A stretch of DNA of 64,000 nucleotides from Martelella mediterranea (GTDB lineage Bacteria; Pseudomonadota; Alphaproteobacteria; Rhizobiales; Rhizobiaceae), in assembly GCF_004342225.1 (NCBI RefSeq), contig NZ_SMAR01000022.1, positions 1 through 64,000 on the forward strand, written 5' to 3'. The position numbers and the translations under genes are program-made. Below, one piece after another: positions 42,574 to 51,161 of the stretch; the stretch's first letter is position 1; every line of letters begins with the position of its first letter. Under the pieces are notes generated by a model, which worked only from the letters and a program-made list of their open reading frames with translations, was not told the DNA's origin and made no database searches.

Positions 42574-43406
42574 ACCTGATCGATACACTTCTGATGCCGT
42601 TTCAGTTCGACTTCATGCTGCGCGCCCTGATCATCTCGACCGTGGTCGCCGTGCCGATGGCGCTCTTGTCCTGCTTTCTGGTGCTGAAAGGTTGGTCGCT
42701 GATGGGCGATGCGATCTCGCATGCCGTCTTTCCCGGCGTCGTCATCGCCTATATCGTCGGCTTTCCCTATGCCATCGGCGCCTTTGCCGCCGGCATGATC
42801 TGTGCACTGGCCACCGGCTATCTGACAGACAACAGCCGGATCAAGCAGGATACGGTGATGGGCATCGTCTTTGCCGGCATGTTCGGGCTTGGCCTCGTCA
42901 TGTATGTGAAGATCCAGTCCTCGGTGCATCTCGACCATATTCTCTTCGGCGACATGCTCGGCGTGTCCTGGGGCGATATCGCTGAAACGGCGGCAATTTC
43001 GGTCCTTGTCGCCGCCGTGCTCGGCTTCAAATGGAAAGATTTTCTTCTACATGCCTTCGACCCTGCCCAGGCGCGGGCCGTCGGGCTTCGGGTCAACCTC
43101 CTGCATTACGGATTGCTGTGCATGATTTCGCTGACAGTCGTGGCGGCGCTCAAGGCCGTCGGTATCATTCTGGCAATTTCGATGATGATTGCACCCGGTG
43201 CCATCGCCTTCCTGCTGACACGGAATTTCGCCGCCATGCTGATCCTTTCAGTGGTCATCGCGGTCGCCTCATCCTTTCTCGGCATCTACCTGTCGTTCTT
43301 CATCGACAGCTCACCGGCGCCGACCATCGTGTTGCTGTTGTCTGCCGTCTTCGTTGCCGTTTTCCTTTATTCGACGCACCGTGCCGCACGTCGCGAAGCG
43401 GCGTGA
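42570..43406 (+). CDS. sitD: Mn/Fe ABC transporter permease 2
   Basis: A 278-residue ABC-3 family permease, paralogous to the preceding one (CFLVLKGWSLMGDAISHAVFPGVV; KAVGIILAISMMIAPGAIAFLL). The pair forms a heterodimeric channel, as in SitCD/MntCD. Four-base overlap with the upstream gene. The operon ends here; no clear terminator follows. Confidence 0.92.
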   Translation: MNLIDTLLMPFQFDFMLRALIISTVVAVPMALLSCFLVLKGWSLMGDAISHAVFPGVVIAYIVGFPYAIGAFAAGMICALATGYLTDNSRIKQDTVMGIVFAGMFGLGLVMYVKIQSSVHLDHILFGDMLGVSWGDIAETAAISVLVAAVLGFKWKDFLLHAFDPAQARAVGLRVNLLHYGLLCMISLTVVAALKAVGIILAISMMIAPGAIAFLLTRNFAAMLILSVVIAVASSFLGIYLSFFIDSSPAPTIVLLLSAVFVAVFLYSTHRAARREAA

Positions 43407-43747
43407 GCAGGTCAGGGGCTGCCAAATGCTTTAGGGTGAAAAATAGGTGCGGACTTTTTCTGCGCTGTCTTGAACCCCCGGCGGCTTTGAATTAGAGCGG
43501 AACCAGCTTTTGCAGGACAGCTTCTTGTGTTTTTGCTGAAGGTGGCACGATTTTATCGAAGCAACGAAGCGGTTCCTGTTCTCAACAGAAGTTCAGACCT
43601 TTGCGGTTTTCCGGAATGATGTATTATCACTTTGAAAAATATTGATAAATTTCACTTTCGCTTAAAACATAAGCAGTGTGTGTGCTTGACACTCAATTAA
43701 GCACAGCCTAATTTTCGACCAGTTGGTCAAAGAGGGAACCTCCAGCA
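43407..43747. other. Intergenic region ahead of the BMP operon, 341 bases
   Basis: No coding pattern. It contains a weak long-range inverted repeat (GGAACC near 43499 with GGTTCC near 43571) that may be a repeat remnant, and near its end the promoter at 43686-43714. Confidence 0.45.
43686..43714 (+). promoter_or_regulatory. Sigma-70-type promoter for the BMP nucleobase operon
   Basis: TTGACA (43686-43691), 17-base spacer, TAATTT (43709-43714), about 34 bases before the start codon. The -35 is a perfect consensus and the -10 matches four of six. Confidence 0.6.
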
Positions 43748-44737
43748 ATGTCAGGAAAATTTAACGTTACGCGCCGTTCACTGCTCGCTTCGGGCATTGC
43801 TCTTGGCGTTGCTTCGCTTGCGCCGTTTGCCGCCGCGGCCGAGGAAAAGTTCAAGGTCGCCGCCATCCATGCTTCGCCGGTTGAGAATGCCTGGAACTCG
43901 GTCATGCATCAGGCGCTTCTGGAAGCGGCCGAGGACGGCGCGATCGAATATGTCTTCTCCGAAAGCGTTTCCGGAACGGATTATCCCCGCGCCATGCGCG
44001 AATATGCCGAGCAGGGCGTCGATCTGATCATCGGCGAATCCTATGCCGTTGAATCCGAAGCCCGCGAAGTGGCCGCCGATTATCCGGACGTGCCCTTCGT
44101 GATGGGGTCTTCCGGCGGTCCGTCGGGCGATAATTTCGGCGTTTTCGGCACCTGGAACCAGGACGGCGCCTATCTTGCTGGCATGCTGGCCGGCACGCTG
44201 ACGGAAACCGACAAGGTCGGTTCGGTCGGTGCCATGCCGATCCCGGAAGTCAACATGCTGATCAATGCGTTTGCCGAAGGCGTGAAGGCGACCAACCCGG
44301 ACGCTGAACATAACGTGACCTTCATCGGTACTTTCTTCGATCCGCCCAAGGCGCGTGAAGCCGGTCTTGCCCAGATCGATCAGGGCGCGGATATTCTGTT
44401 TGGCGAGCGCATTGGTACGGCCGATGCTGCGAAAGAACGCGGTATTCTCGCCGTCGGCTCGCTGATCGATTACACGCCGCGCTACCCTGATACCGTTTTT
44501 GCCAACGCATTGTGGGGCTTCCGCCCGATCCTCGATGCGGCCGTCGCCGATGCCGCTGCCGGTAATCCGGTCGGCAAGAATTACACGGCCTATGGCATGC
44601 TGAAGGAAGGCGGCAGCGATATCGCCTATGTCGAGGGCGTTGCCTCACCGGAAGCGGTTGAAGCCATGCTGAAGACCCGTCAGGCCATCATCGATGGCAC
44701 GTTCGAGGTTCCGCGCAATATGGAAGAGCCGAAGTAA
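43748..44737 (+). CDS. BMP-family (nucleoside/nucleobase) ABC binding protein
   Basis: A 329-residue binding protein of the basic membrane protein (PnrA-like) family, which binds purine or pyrimidine nucleosides and related compounds. The N-terminus TRRSLLASGIALGVASLAPFAAAA resembles a Tat-type signal (twin Arg at residues ~9-10). The mature domain has VAAIHASPVENAWNS, FVMGSSGGPSGDNFGVFGTWNQDGAYLAGMLAG and DILFGERIGTADAA. No lipobox is present. It heads an operon with an amidase, an ATPase, two permeases and cytosine deaminase. Confidence 0.88.
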   Translation: MSGKFNVTRRSLLASGIALGVASLAPFAAAAEEKFKVAAIHASPVENAWNSVMHQALLEAAEDGAIEYVFSESVSGTDYPRAMREYAEQGVDLIIGESYAVESEAREVAADYPDVPFVMGSSGGPSGDNFGVFGTWNQDGAYLAGMLAGTLTETDKVGSVGAMPIPEVNMLINAFAEGVKATNPDAEHNVTFIGTFFDPPKAREAGLAQIDQGADILFGERIGTADAAKERGILAVGSLIDYTPRYPDTVFANALWGFRPILDAAVADAAAGNPVGKNYTAYGMLKEGGSDIAYVEGVASPEAVEAMLKTRQAIIDGTFEVPRNMEEPK

Positions 44738-44746
44738 GGGGTAATC

Positions 44747-46150
44747 ATGCAGGCCGATGCGACAGCGCTTGCCGTTGCAATCGGCAAAGGTGAATTGACG
44801 GCGCGGCAGGCGATGGAAGCATCGCTTGCCGCTTCTGCGTTACAGGAGGGGCTTGGCGCGGTGATCCGCGTTGACGCCGAGACGGGTCTTGCCGCTGCTG
44901 ACCGGTTCGATTCGCTCTCTTCTGATGACAAGGCGAACATGCCCTTTGGCGGTGTTCCAACACTTGCCAAGGACCTCGGAGGCCCCTTCGGAGGCTTTGC
45001 CGTTCATGCAGGCTCGAGGGCGCTGGAGGGGGCGGATAGCGATGCCGACAGCGACCTCGCAGCGCGGTTTCGCGACGCCGGTTTTTGTCTTTTCGGCCTG
45101 ACGACCAGCCCGGAATTCGGTCTGTCTCTGGCCTCGAAACCGGAAAAAGGTCCTCTCTGTCGCAATCCACTCGATCCATCGCTTTCGCCCGGCGGGTCCT
45201 CCGGTGGTTCGGCTGCTGCTGTTGCGGCAGGCATCGTATCGATAGCCCATGCCACCGATGCGGGCGGCTCTATCCGCGTTCCCGCCGCCTGCTGTGGCCT
45301 TGTGGGGCTGAAGCCTTCGCGCGGGACGATGGCCGCCGGTCCAAACTATGGAAACTATCTTGGCGGTATTGCCACAGAGCTGGCCGTCTGCCGGTCCGTT
45401 CGCGATGCGCGTGCGGTTTTCTTTGCGGTTTCAGGCGATGCGCATGGACCGTTTCCACAGCCATCTTTCATCAAAACACCGGATAGGGGCCTTCGGATCG
45501 GCCTGGTTGCGGAAACAGGGCCTGATACGCCTTGCGATCCCGCGCGCCTTGCTGTGCTGGAAGAGGCGGCGAAGACGCTGGAGGCGTCAGGGCACAGCAT
45601 AGAGCCTGTCGCCTGGAATGATGTCGAAGGACCGGGCAAACAGGCCGCCGCTGCCTTTGCCGACATTGCCGCGATTAATCTGGCAAATTCCGCCAGCCGG
45701 TTTTCGCTCGATTTAGCGAAGACGGAGACAATGACGCAGGCCGTCATTGAACGCGGGCGCAAGATGCGTGGCGAGGCGGTGTGGTCGCTTGTCAACAAGA
45801 TTGCCTTCATCGCGCGCGATGTCTGGCAGTTGTTTGACGATATCGATGCGCTGATTGCGCCGATGCTGACCACAGCGCCGAAGCCGCTCGGCGCGTTTTC
45901 GACAGATCACAGCGACACGGATGCCCATTTTGAGAGGATGCGCGCCTTTGCCCCGCTTGCCGCTCTTGCCAACCTCTCCGGATTTCCGGCAATAACGCTG
46001 CCGTTTGGTGCGGATTCGCGCGGGCTTCCTCTGCCGGTGCAGATTTTTGCGCCCATGGGGGCGGAAGACAGGCTTTTGTCGCTTGCGGCTACACTCGAGC
46101 GGGAAGAGCGCTGGTCGCATCCTTTTGAAATCGCAGGATTGGGCGCATGA
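44747..46150 (+). CDS. Amidase signature-family hydrolase
   Basis: A 467-residue cytoplasmic amidase. The Ser-cisSer-Lys triad is visible: Lys in TLAKDLGG (about residue 71), the GGSSGGSAAAVAAG signature with the bridging serine, and the nucleophile in ATDAGGSIRVPA. Its place between binding protein and ATPase (9 bases after one, 4-base overlap with the other) means its substrate is probably what the importer brings in or a product of it, such as an N-acyl or carbamoyl/ureide compound. The specific amide is unknown. Confidence 0.9.
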   Translation: MQADATALAVAIGKGELTARQAMEASLAASALQEGLGAVIRVDAETGLAAADRFDSLSSDDKANMPFGGVPTLAKDLGGPFGGFAVHAGSRALEGADSDADSDLAARFRDAGFCLFGLTTSPEFGLSLASKPEKGPLCRNPLDPSLSPGGSSGGSAAAVAAGIVSIAHATDAGGSIRVPAACCGLVGLKPSRGTMAAGPNYGNYLGGIATELAVCRSVRDARAVFFAVSGDAHGPFPQPSFIKTPDRGLRIGLVAETGPDTPCDPARLAVLEEAAKTLEASGHSIEPVAWNDVEGPGKQAAAAFADIAAINLANSASRFSLDLAKTETMTQAVIERGRKMRGEAVWSLVNKIAFIARDVWQLFDDIDALIAPMLTTAPKPLGAFSTDHSDTDAHFERMRAFAPLAALANLSGFPAITLPFGADSRGLPLPVQIFAPMGAEDRLLSLAATLEREERWSHPFEIAGLGA

Positions 46151-47664
46151 GTGAGAGAGTGCTGGAAATCGCCGGTGTCAGCAAACGCTTCGGTGACACG
46201 CTTGCCAATGACGATATCTCGCTGACCCTCGACAAGGGTGAGATCGTTGCGCTGCTGGGGGAAAACGGCGCCGGCAAGACGACGTTGATGAGCATTCTTT
46301 TCGGCCACTACACGCCGGACAGCGGCAGTGTCAGCGTCATGGGAAAACCGCTGCCGCCGGGCAAGCCGCGTGCGGCCATTCGCGCCGGTGTCGGCATGGT
46401 GCACCAGCATTTCTCGCTCGCGCCGAACCTGACCGTACTCGAAAACGTCATGACTGGAACCGAGAGCCTGTGGAAGCTTGCGTCTGACCGCAGGGCTGGT
46501 CGGCAAAAACTCGAAGACATCTCGAAACGCTTCGGCCTTGCCGTTGAACCGGAAGCCCGCGTCGGCGATCTCTCTGTTGGCGAGCAGCAGCGCGTCGAAA
46601 TACTGAAGGCGCTTTATAACGACGCGACGATCCTCGTGCTCGATGAGCCGACGGCGGTACTGACCGGGCCGGAGGCCGAAAAACTGTTTGCAACGCTGAA
46701 GGAGATGGCAGCCCAGGGCCTGTCGCTGATTTTCATCTCCCACAAACTGGATGAGGTGATGGCGACGGCGGATCGCGTTGTTGTGCTGCGCGGTGGCCGT
46801 CAGGTCGCCGAACGCAAGGCGGTAGAGACCAGCAAGGCCGAACTGGCTGAACTCATGGTTGGCCGCAAGGTGGAGCGCCCGGTTCGCGAACCGGCAACGC
46901 CGGGACCAGTGGTTCTGGAAGCGGTTGGCGTCAGTGTTCGTGTGGACGGTGTGGACCGGCTGAAACAGGCAAGCTTCACGCTTCATGCTGGTGAGGTGCT
47001 CGGCATTATCGGCGTGTCTGGTAATGGCCAGTCGGTTCTGGCCGGGCTTTTAAGCGGCACGATCAAGCGTTCCGCCGGTGATCTGGTGGTATTTGGCAAA
47101 GGCGTTGGCGATCTCTCTGTTGCCGATGCGATTGCGCTTGGCATTGGCCGTGTTCCCGAAGACCGCAATGGCGAAGGGGCCATTGGCGAAATGGCCATCT
47201 GGGAAAATGCCGTGCTTGAGCGTTTGCCCGAGTTTTCGAAAAACGGTTTTGTCGACCGGAAGAGCGCTGTCGCCTTCGCGGGCGAAATTATCGAAAGCTT
47301 CGATGTGCGCGGCGGCACGCCGACAAGCCGCACCCGGCTTTTGTCCGGCGGCAACATGCAGAAGCTCATTCTCGGCCGCAATCTGATTGAAAACCCGAAA
47401 ATCCTGCTCGCCGCCCAGCCTGCGCGCGGGCTGGATGAAGGGGCCGTTGCCGCCGTTCACGAGCGGATTCTTGCGGCAAGGCGGTCCGGAACATCGGTAG
47501 TTTTGATTTCGGAAGACCTTGATGAGGTCATGGCGCTGGCCGACCGGATACAGGCGATTGTCGGCGGCAGGCTTTCCCCGCCGGTCGCTGCCGATGATGT
47601 CGATGCCCGAAAGCTCGGCCTGATGATGGCCGGCGAATGGACGGAGAATACCGATGCGGTTTGA
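46147..47664 (+). CDS. Nucleoside-type ABC transporter ATPase (two fused ATPase domains)
   Basis: A 505-residue double ATPase as in the CUT2/BMP importers. Domain 1: Walker A GENGAGKTT (about residues 38-46), signature LSVGEQQRV, Walker B LVLDEPTAVL. Domain 2 has the degenerate Walker A GVSGNGQS and LLSGGNMQKLILGRNL, with AAQPARGLDEG in the Walker B position. This asymmetry is normal for the family. Overlaps the amidase by four and the first permease by eleven bases. Confidence 0.93.
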   Translation: MSERVLEIAGVSKRFGDTLANDDISLTLDKGEIVALLGENGAGKTTLMSILFGHYTPDSGSVSVMGKPLPPGKPRAAIRAGVGMVHQHFSLAPNLTVLENVMTGTESLWKLASDRRAGRQKLEDISKRFGLAVEPEARVGDLSVGEQQRVEILKALYNDATILVLDEPTAVLTGPEAEKLFATLKEMAAQGLSLIFISHKLDEVMATADRVVVLRGGRQVAERKAVETSKAELAELMVGRKVERPVREPATPGPVVLEAVGVSVRVDGVDRLKQASFTLHAGEVLGIIGVSGNGQSVLAGLLSGTIKRSAGDLVVFGKGVGDLSVADAIALGIGRVPEDRNGEGAIGEMAIWENAVLERLPEFSKNGFVDRKSAVAFAGEIIESFDVRGGTPTSRTRLLSGGNMQKLILGRNLIENPKILLAAQPARGLDEGAVAAVHERILAARRSGTSVVLISEDLDEVMALADRIQAIVGGRLSPPVAADDVDARKLGLMMAGEWTENTDAV

Positions 47665-48703
47665 ACGGCGCGAACATCGACCCGCGGCCCTCGTCATTGC
47701 AACGCCGCTGATCGCGGTTGTCGGGGCCCTTGCCGTTTCCGGTATCCTGATCGCTTTGGCCGGCGCGCCGGTTCTTGATGCCTATTGGAAAATTCTGGTC
47801 GGCGCGTTCGGCTCGAAGCTTTCCGTCACCGAAACGCTGACGCGGGCAACACCGCTGATCCTGACAGGCCTTGCCGCAGCCGTCGCCTTTCGCGCCAAGC
47901 TCTGGAATATCGGTGCGGAGGGGCAGTTTTACCTCGGAGCCATTGCCATGGCCGCTGTCGGCGCGCGCATTACAGAGGGCATGGCGCCGGTCATTCAGAT
48001 TCCGATCTTGCTGGCAGCGGGCGCGGTTGCGGGCATGCTGCTGCTGCTCTTGCCGCTCTGGCTCAGGCTGAAATTTTCCGTCGATGAGGTGGTCACGACG
48101 CTGCTTTTGAATTTTGTGGCTGTCCTGTTCGTCTCGATGCTGATCGATACGGTGCTGAAGGACCCGATGGCGTTCGGCTGGCCGCAGTCGGAAGCCGTTG
48201 AACGCGCGGCGCGCCTGCCCAAGCTGATTGACCGCTCACGGCTGCATATCGGGCTGCTGATTGCCGTTGCGCTCGCTTTCATCGTGCACTTCATCCAGTC
48301 GCGCACAACATTCGGCATGCGCTCGCGCGCGGCCGGGCTCAACCCGAAGGGCGCGGCCTTTGCCGGTGTGCCGCTTGGGCGCACGCTGGTGCTGGTTGCC
48401 ATGCTGTCGGGCGGGTTGGCAGGTCTTGCCGGCAGTATCGAGGTGCTTGGCGTCAAGGGCTATGTCACCACCGATCTTTCGCCCGGCTATGGCTATTCCG
48501 GCATCGTGGTCGCAATGCTTGCCAATCTGCATCCGCTCGGCGTGGTGCTGGCAGCTCTTTTCACTGCCGTCATGTTCGTCGGCGCGGACGGCATGAGCCG
48601 CTCGCTCGGCATCCCGACCTATATCGCCGATGTCACCGTGGCGCTGTCGTTGATCTCGATGCTGGTCGCCGTCTTCTTCACGCAGTACAGGGTGCGCCGA
48701 TGA
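47654..48703 (+). CDS. Nucleoside-type ABC transporter permease 1
   Basis: A 349-residue membrane protein of the BPD_transp_2 family with about nine helices. The motif FRAKLWNIGAEGQFYLGAIAMAAVG (about residues 78-102) is the usual family signature for nucleoside importers (YufP/NupP type). The start lies within the ATPase 3' end. Coupled to the second permease by a four-base overlap. Confidence 0.92.
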   Translation: MRFERREHRPAALVIATPLIAVVGALAVSGILIALAGAPVLDAYWKILVGAFGSKLSVTETLTRATPLILTGLAAAVAFRAKLWNIGAEGQFYLGAIAMAAVGARITEGMAPVIQIPILLAAGAVAGMLLLLLPLWLRLKFSVDEVVTTLLLNFVAVLFVSMLIDTVLKDPMAFGWPQSEAVERAARLPKLIDRSRLHIGLLIAVALAFIVHFIQSRTTFGMRSRAAGLNPKGAAFAGVPLGRTLVLVAMLSGGLAGLAGSIEVLGVKGYVTTDLSPGYGYSGIVVAMLANLHPLGVVLAALFTAVMFVGADGMSRSLGIPTYIADVTVALSLISMLVAVFFTQYRVRR

Positions 48704-49644
48704 ACACGCTTGTCGATATCCTCGCCTCCGCCGGTCTCTGGGCCGCCGTGCTGCGTATCGCGACGCCGCTGATCCTCGGAACGCTCGGCGCGCTTCTGTC
48801 GGAACGCTCGGGTGTCCTCAACCTCGGCATCGAGGGCATCATGACGTTCGGCGCGATGATCGGTTGGCTCGCCGTCTTCAACGGTGCGGATCTGTGGACC
48901 GGGCTGCTGGTCGCGGCTCTCGGTGGTGCGGTATTCGGCGCGCTGCATGCGCTTCTGACCGTCACGCTGGGGCTTTCGCAGCATGTTTCCGGCCTTGGTG
49001 TCACGCTGTTTGCCTCAAGCTTTGCCTATTACGTCTTCCGGCTGATGGTGCCGGTCTCCGGTTCGCCGCCCACGGTCGAGCCGTTCCAGCCGATCAATAT
49101 TCCGGGTCTTTCCGATCTGCCGTTCATCGGCCCGGCGTTCTTTACCCAAACGGCGCCAACCTATCTCGCCATCGTGCTGGCGCTGGTGCTGGCCTATGTG
49201 CTGGCGAAAACGCCGCTGGGCCTTGCCGTGCGCATGGCCGGGGAAAACCCGCATGCAGCCGAAGCGCAAGGCGTCAATCCGATGGTGATGCGCTATGGCG
49301 CGGTGATCGCAGGCAGTGCGCTGATGGGCGTTGGCGGGGCGTTTTTAACGCTTTCGGCGTTCAATTCGTTTTTCCCGACCATGGTGCAGGGGCGAGGCTG
49401 GATCTGTATCGCACTCGTCGTCTTTGCCTCCTGGCGGCCGGAACGGGCGCTGTTCGGGGCGCTGCTGTTTGCCTTTTTCGACGGCTTCCAGCTGCGCCTG
49501 CAGACCGCGCTCGATGGCGCCGTGCCCTACCAGATTTTCCTGATGATCCCTTATATTCTGTCGATCGCAGCGCTCGCCGTGATGGCGCGGCGCGCGCGGG
49601 TGCCGCAGGCGCTGATGCAACCCTACCGGCGCGGAGAGCGCTGA
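48700..49644 (+). CDS. Nucleoside-type ABC transporter permease 2
   Basis: A 314-residue BPD_transp_2 permease with about eight helices. ERSGVLNLGIEGIMTFGAMIGWLAV (near residue 35-60) is the typical NupQ/YufQ-type signature, and VRMAGENPHAAEAQGVNP lies in the cytoplasmic coupling region. It pairs with the preceding permease. The cytosine deaminase gene follows after 18 bases. Confidence 0.92.
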   Translation: MNTLVDILASAGLWAAVLRIATPLILGTLGALLSERSGVLNLGIEGIMTFGAMIGWLAVFNGADLWTGLLVAALGGAVFGALHALLTVTLGLSQHVSGLGVTLFASSFAYYVFRLMVPVSGSPPTVEPFQPINIPGLSDLPFIGPAFFTQTAPTYLAIVLALVLAYVLAKTPLGLAVRMAGENPHAAEAQGVNPMVMRYGAVIAGSALMGVGGAFLTLSAFNSFFPTMVQGRGWICIALVVFASWRPERALFGALLFAFFDGFQLRLQTALDGAVPYQIFLMIPYILSIAALAVMARRARVPQALMQPYRRGER

Positions 49645-49662
49645 GAAGCCAGAGAATTGTCC

Positions 49663-50964
49663 ATGTTCGACCTCATCATCAAAAACGCCAATCTTACCGA
49701 TGGCCGCAAGGGCATCGATATCGGCATCACCGACGGCAAGATCGCCGCGATCGAGAAGAACCTTGCGGCAGAAGCCGGCGAGGTCATCGATGCGACCAAC
49801 CGGCTGGTGTCGCCGCCTTTTGTCGATCCGCATTTTCACATGGATGCAACGCTGTCGCTCGGCCTGCCGCGCATGAATACCTCCGGCACGCTGCTGGAAG
49901 GCATTGCGCTTTGGGGCGAGTTGCGCCCGACGCTGACGAAAGAGGCGCTGATCGAGCGCGCGCTTGCCTATTGCGATCTCGCCGTCGCCCAAGGCCTTTT
50001 GCACATCCGCACCCATGTCGACACCTCCGATCCCAAGCTGGTCACCGTTGAAGCCATGCTGGAGCTGAAAGAAAAGATCGCGCCCTATATCGATCTCCAA
50101 CTCGTCGCCTTTCCGCAGGATGGCTACTATCGCGCAGAAGATGGCGTCAAATCGCTGGAGCGGGCGCTGGATATGGGCGTCGATGTCGTCGGCGGCATTC
50201 CGCATTTCGAGCGCACCATGGCCGACGGCGCAAAATCGGTGGAGGCGCTCTGCCGCATTGCTGCAGACCGCGGCCTGCCGGTCGACATGCATTGCGACGA
50301 GACCGACGACCCGATGTCGCGCCATATCGAAGCGCTGGCGGCGGAAACCGTGCGCTTCGGCCTTCAGGGCCGCGTTGCCGGTTCGCACCTGACCTCGATG
50401 CATTCGATGGACAATTACTATGTCTCCAAGCTGATCCCGCTGATTGCCGAGGCGGAAATCAACGCCATTCCCAACCCGCTGATCAACATCATGCTGCAGG
50501 GCCGGCACGACACGTTTCCGAAGCGGCGCGGCATGACGCGGGTGCGCGAACTGCTCGAAGCCGGCATCAATGTCGCCTTCGGCCACGATTGCGTGATGGA
50601 CCCCTGGTATTCGATGGGCTCCGGTGACATGCTGGAAGTCGGTCATATGGCTATCCACGTTGCACAGATGTCCGGCGTGGACGACAAGCGCGCGATCTTC
50701 GACTGCATCACCGTCAATTCCGCAAAGGCGCTGGGTCTTGAGGGCTACGGCCTCGCAACCGGCAACCCCGCCAATCTCGTCATCCTTCAGGCCGAAGATG
50801 TGGTGGAAGCCTTGCGGCTGAAGCCGACGCGTCTTGTCGTGCTGCGCGAAGGACGCGTGATTGCGAAGACGGCGCCGAAACTTGCAACGCTCTCGCTGCC
50901 CGGCCGTCCGGGTGAGATCGATAGCGGCATCAACCCGACGGGGCGGCCGGCATATCTGGTCTGA
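49663..50964 (+). CDS. codA: Cytosine deaminase (CodA type)
   Basis: A 433-residue amidohydrolase converting cytosine to uracil and ammonia, or acting on a related aminopyrimidine. Metal and active-site features match CodA: DPHFHMD (HxH), VDMHCDETDD, the histidine in SHLTSMHS and the catalytic Asp in FGHDCVMDPWYSMG. ATG 49663 is preferred over TTG 49657. Being last in a nucleobase importer operon supports pyrimidine salvage or use as nitrogen source. Related N-substituted cytosine or isocytosine substrates cannot be excluded. Confidence 0.9.
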   Translation: MFDLIIKNANLTDGRKGIDIGITDGKIAAIEKNLAAEAGEVIDATNRLVSPPFVDPHFHMDATLSLGLPRMNTSGTLLEGIALWGELRPTLTKEALIERALAYCDLAVAQGLLHIRTHVDTSDPKLVTVEAMLELKEKIAPYIDLQLVAFPQDGYYRAEDGVKSLERALDMGVDVVGGIPHFERTMADGAKSVEALCRIAADRGLPVDMHCDETDDPMSRHIEALAAETVRFGLQGRVAGSHLTSMHSMDNYYVSKLIPLIAEAEINAIPNPLINIMLQGRHDTFPKRRGMTRVRELLEAGINVAFGHDCVMDPWYSMGSGDMLEVGHMAIHVAQMSGVDDKRAIFDCITVNSAKALGLEGYGLATGNPANLVILQAEDVVEALRLKPTRLVVLREGRVIAKTAPKLATLSLPGRPGEIDSGINPTGRPAYLV

Positions 50965-50990
50965 AACCACATGATTTAAGCCTGCTTCTG

Positions 50991-51028
50991 ACCCCGTTGC
51001 CGTCTGTTCCGGATGCTGCGGGGTTTTC
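50991..51028 (+). terminator. Probable terminator after codA
   Basis: ACCCCG (50991-50996) with CGGGGT (51019-51024) followed by TTTC. The stem is short with a long loop that may pair further; moderate confidence. Confidence 0.5.
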
Positions 51029-51161
51029 TGATGTGGCCGAAAAGTTTGCTTTTGCAGAAATTTCTTTCATCGCCGGACAGAACGCTTTCACATTCGTCTG
51101 AACACGGTCTAGGCTGGCGATAACGGTTGAACAAAGCTGAATAAAGACAGGGGAACCGTTC

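Noticed and set aside
46311-46560. Sub-canonical second ATPase domain as a damaged gene
   Set aside because: Degenerate Walker A (GNGQS) in the second half and LSVGEQ in the first are normal for CUT2/BMP double ATPases.
49345-50970. Minus-strand open frame of 541 codons opposite permease 2 and cytosine deaminase
   Set aside because: It arises from GC-rich codon structure of the plus-strand genes, which carry intact catalytic motifs; the product is His/Arg-rich and unlike any family.
50965-51161. Possible cobalamin riboswitch ahead of the AdoCbl-dependent eutBC
   Set aside because: The 197-base gap is mostly taken up by the codA terminator and lacks any recognisable cobalamin-riboswitch core.
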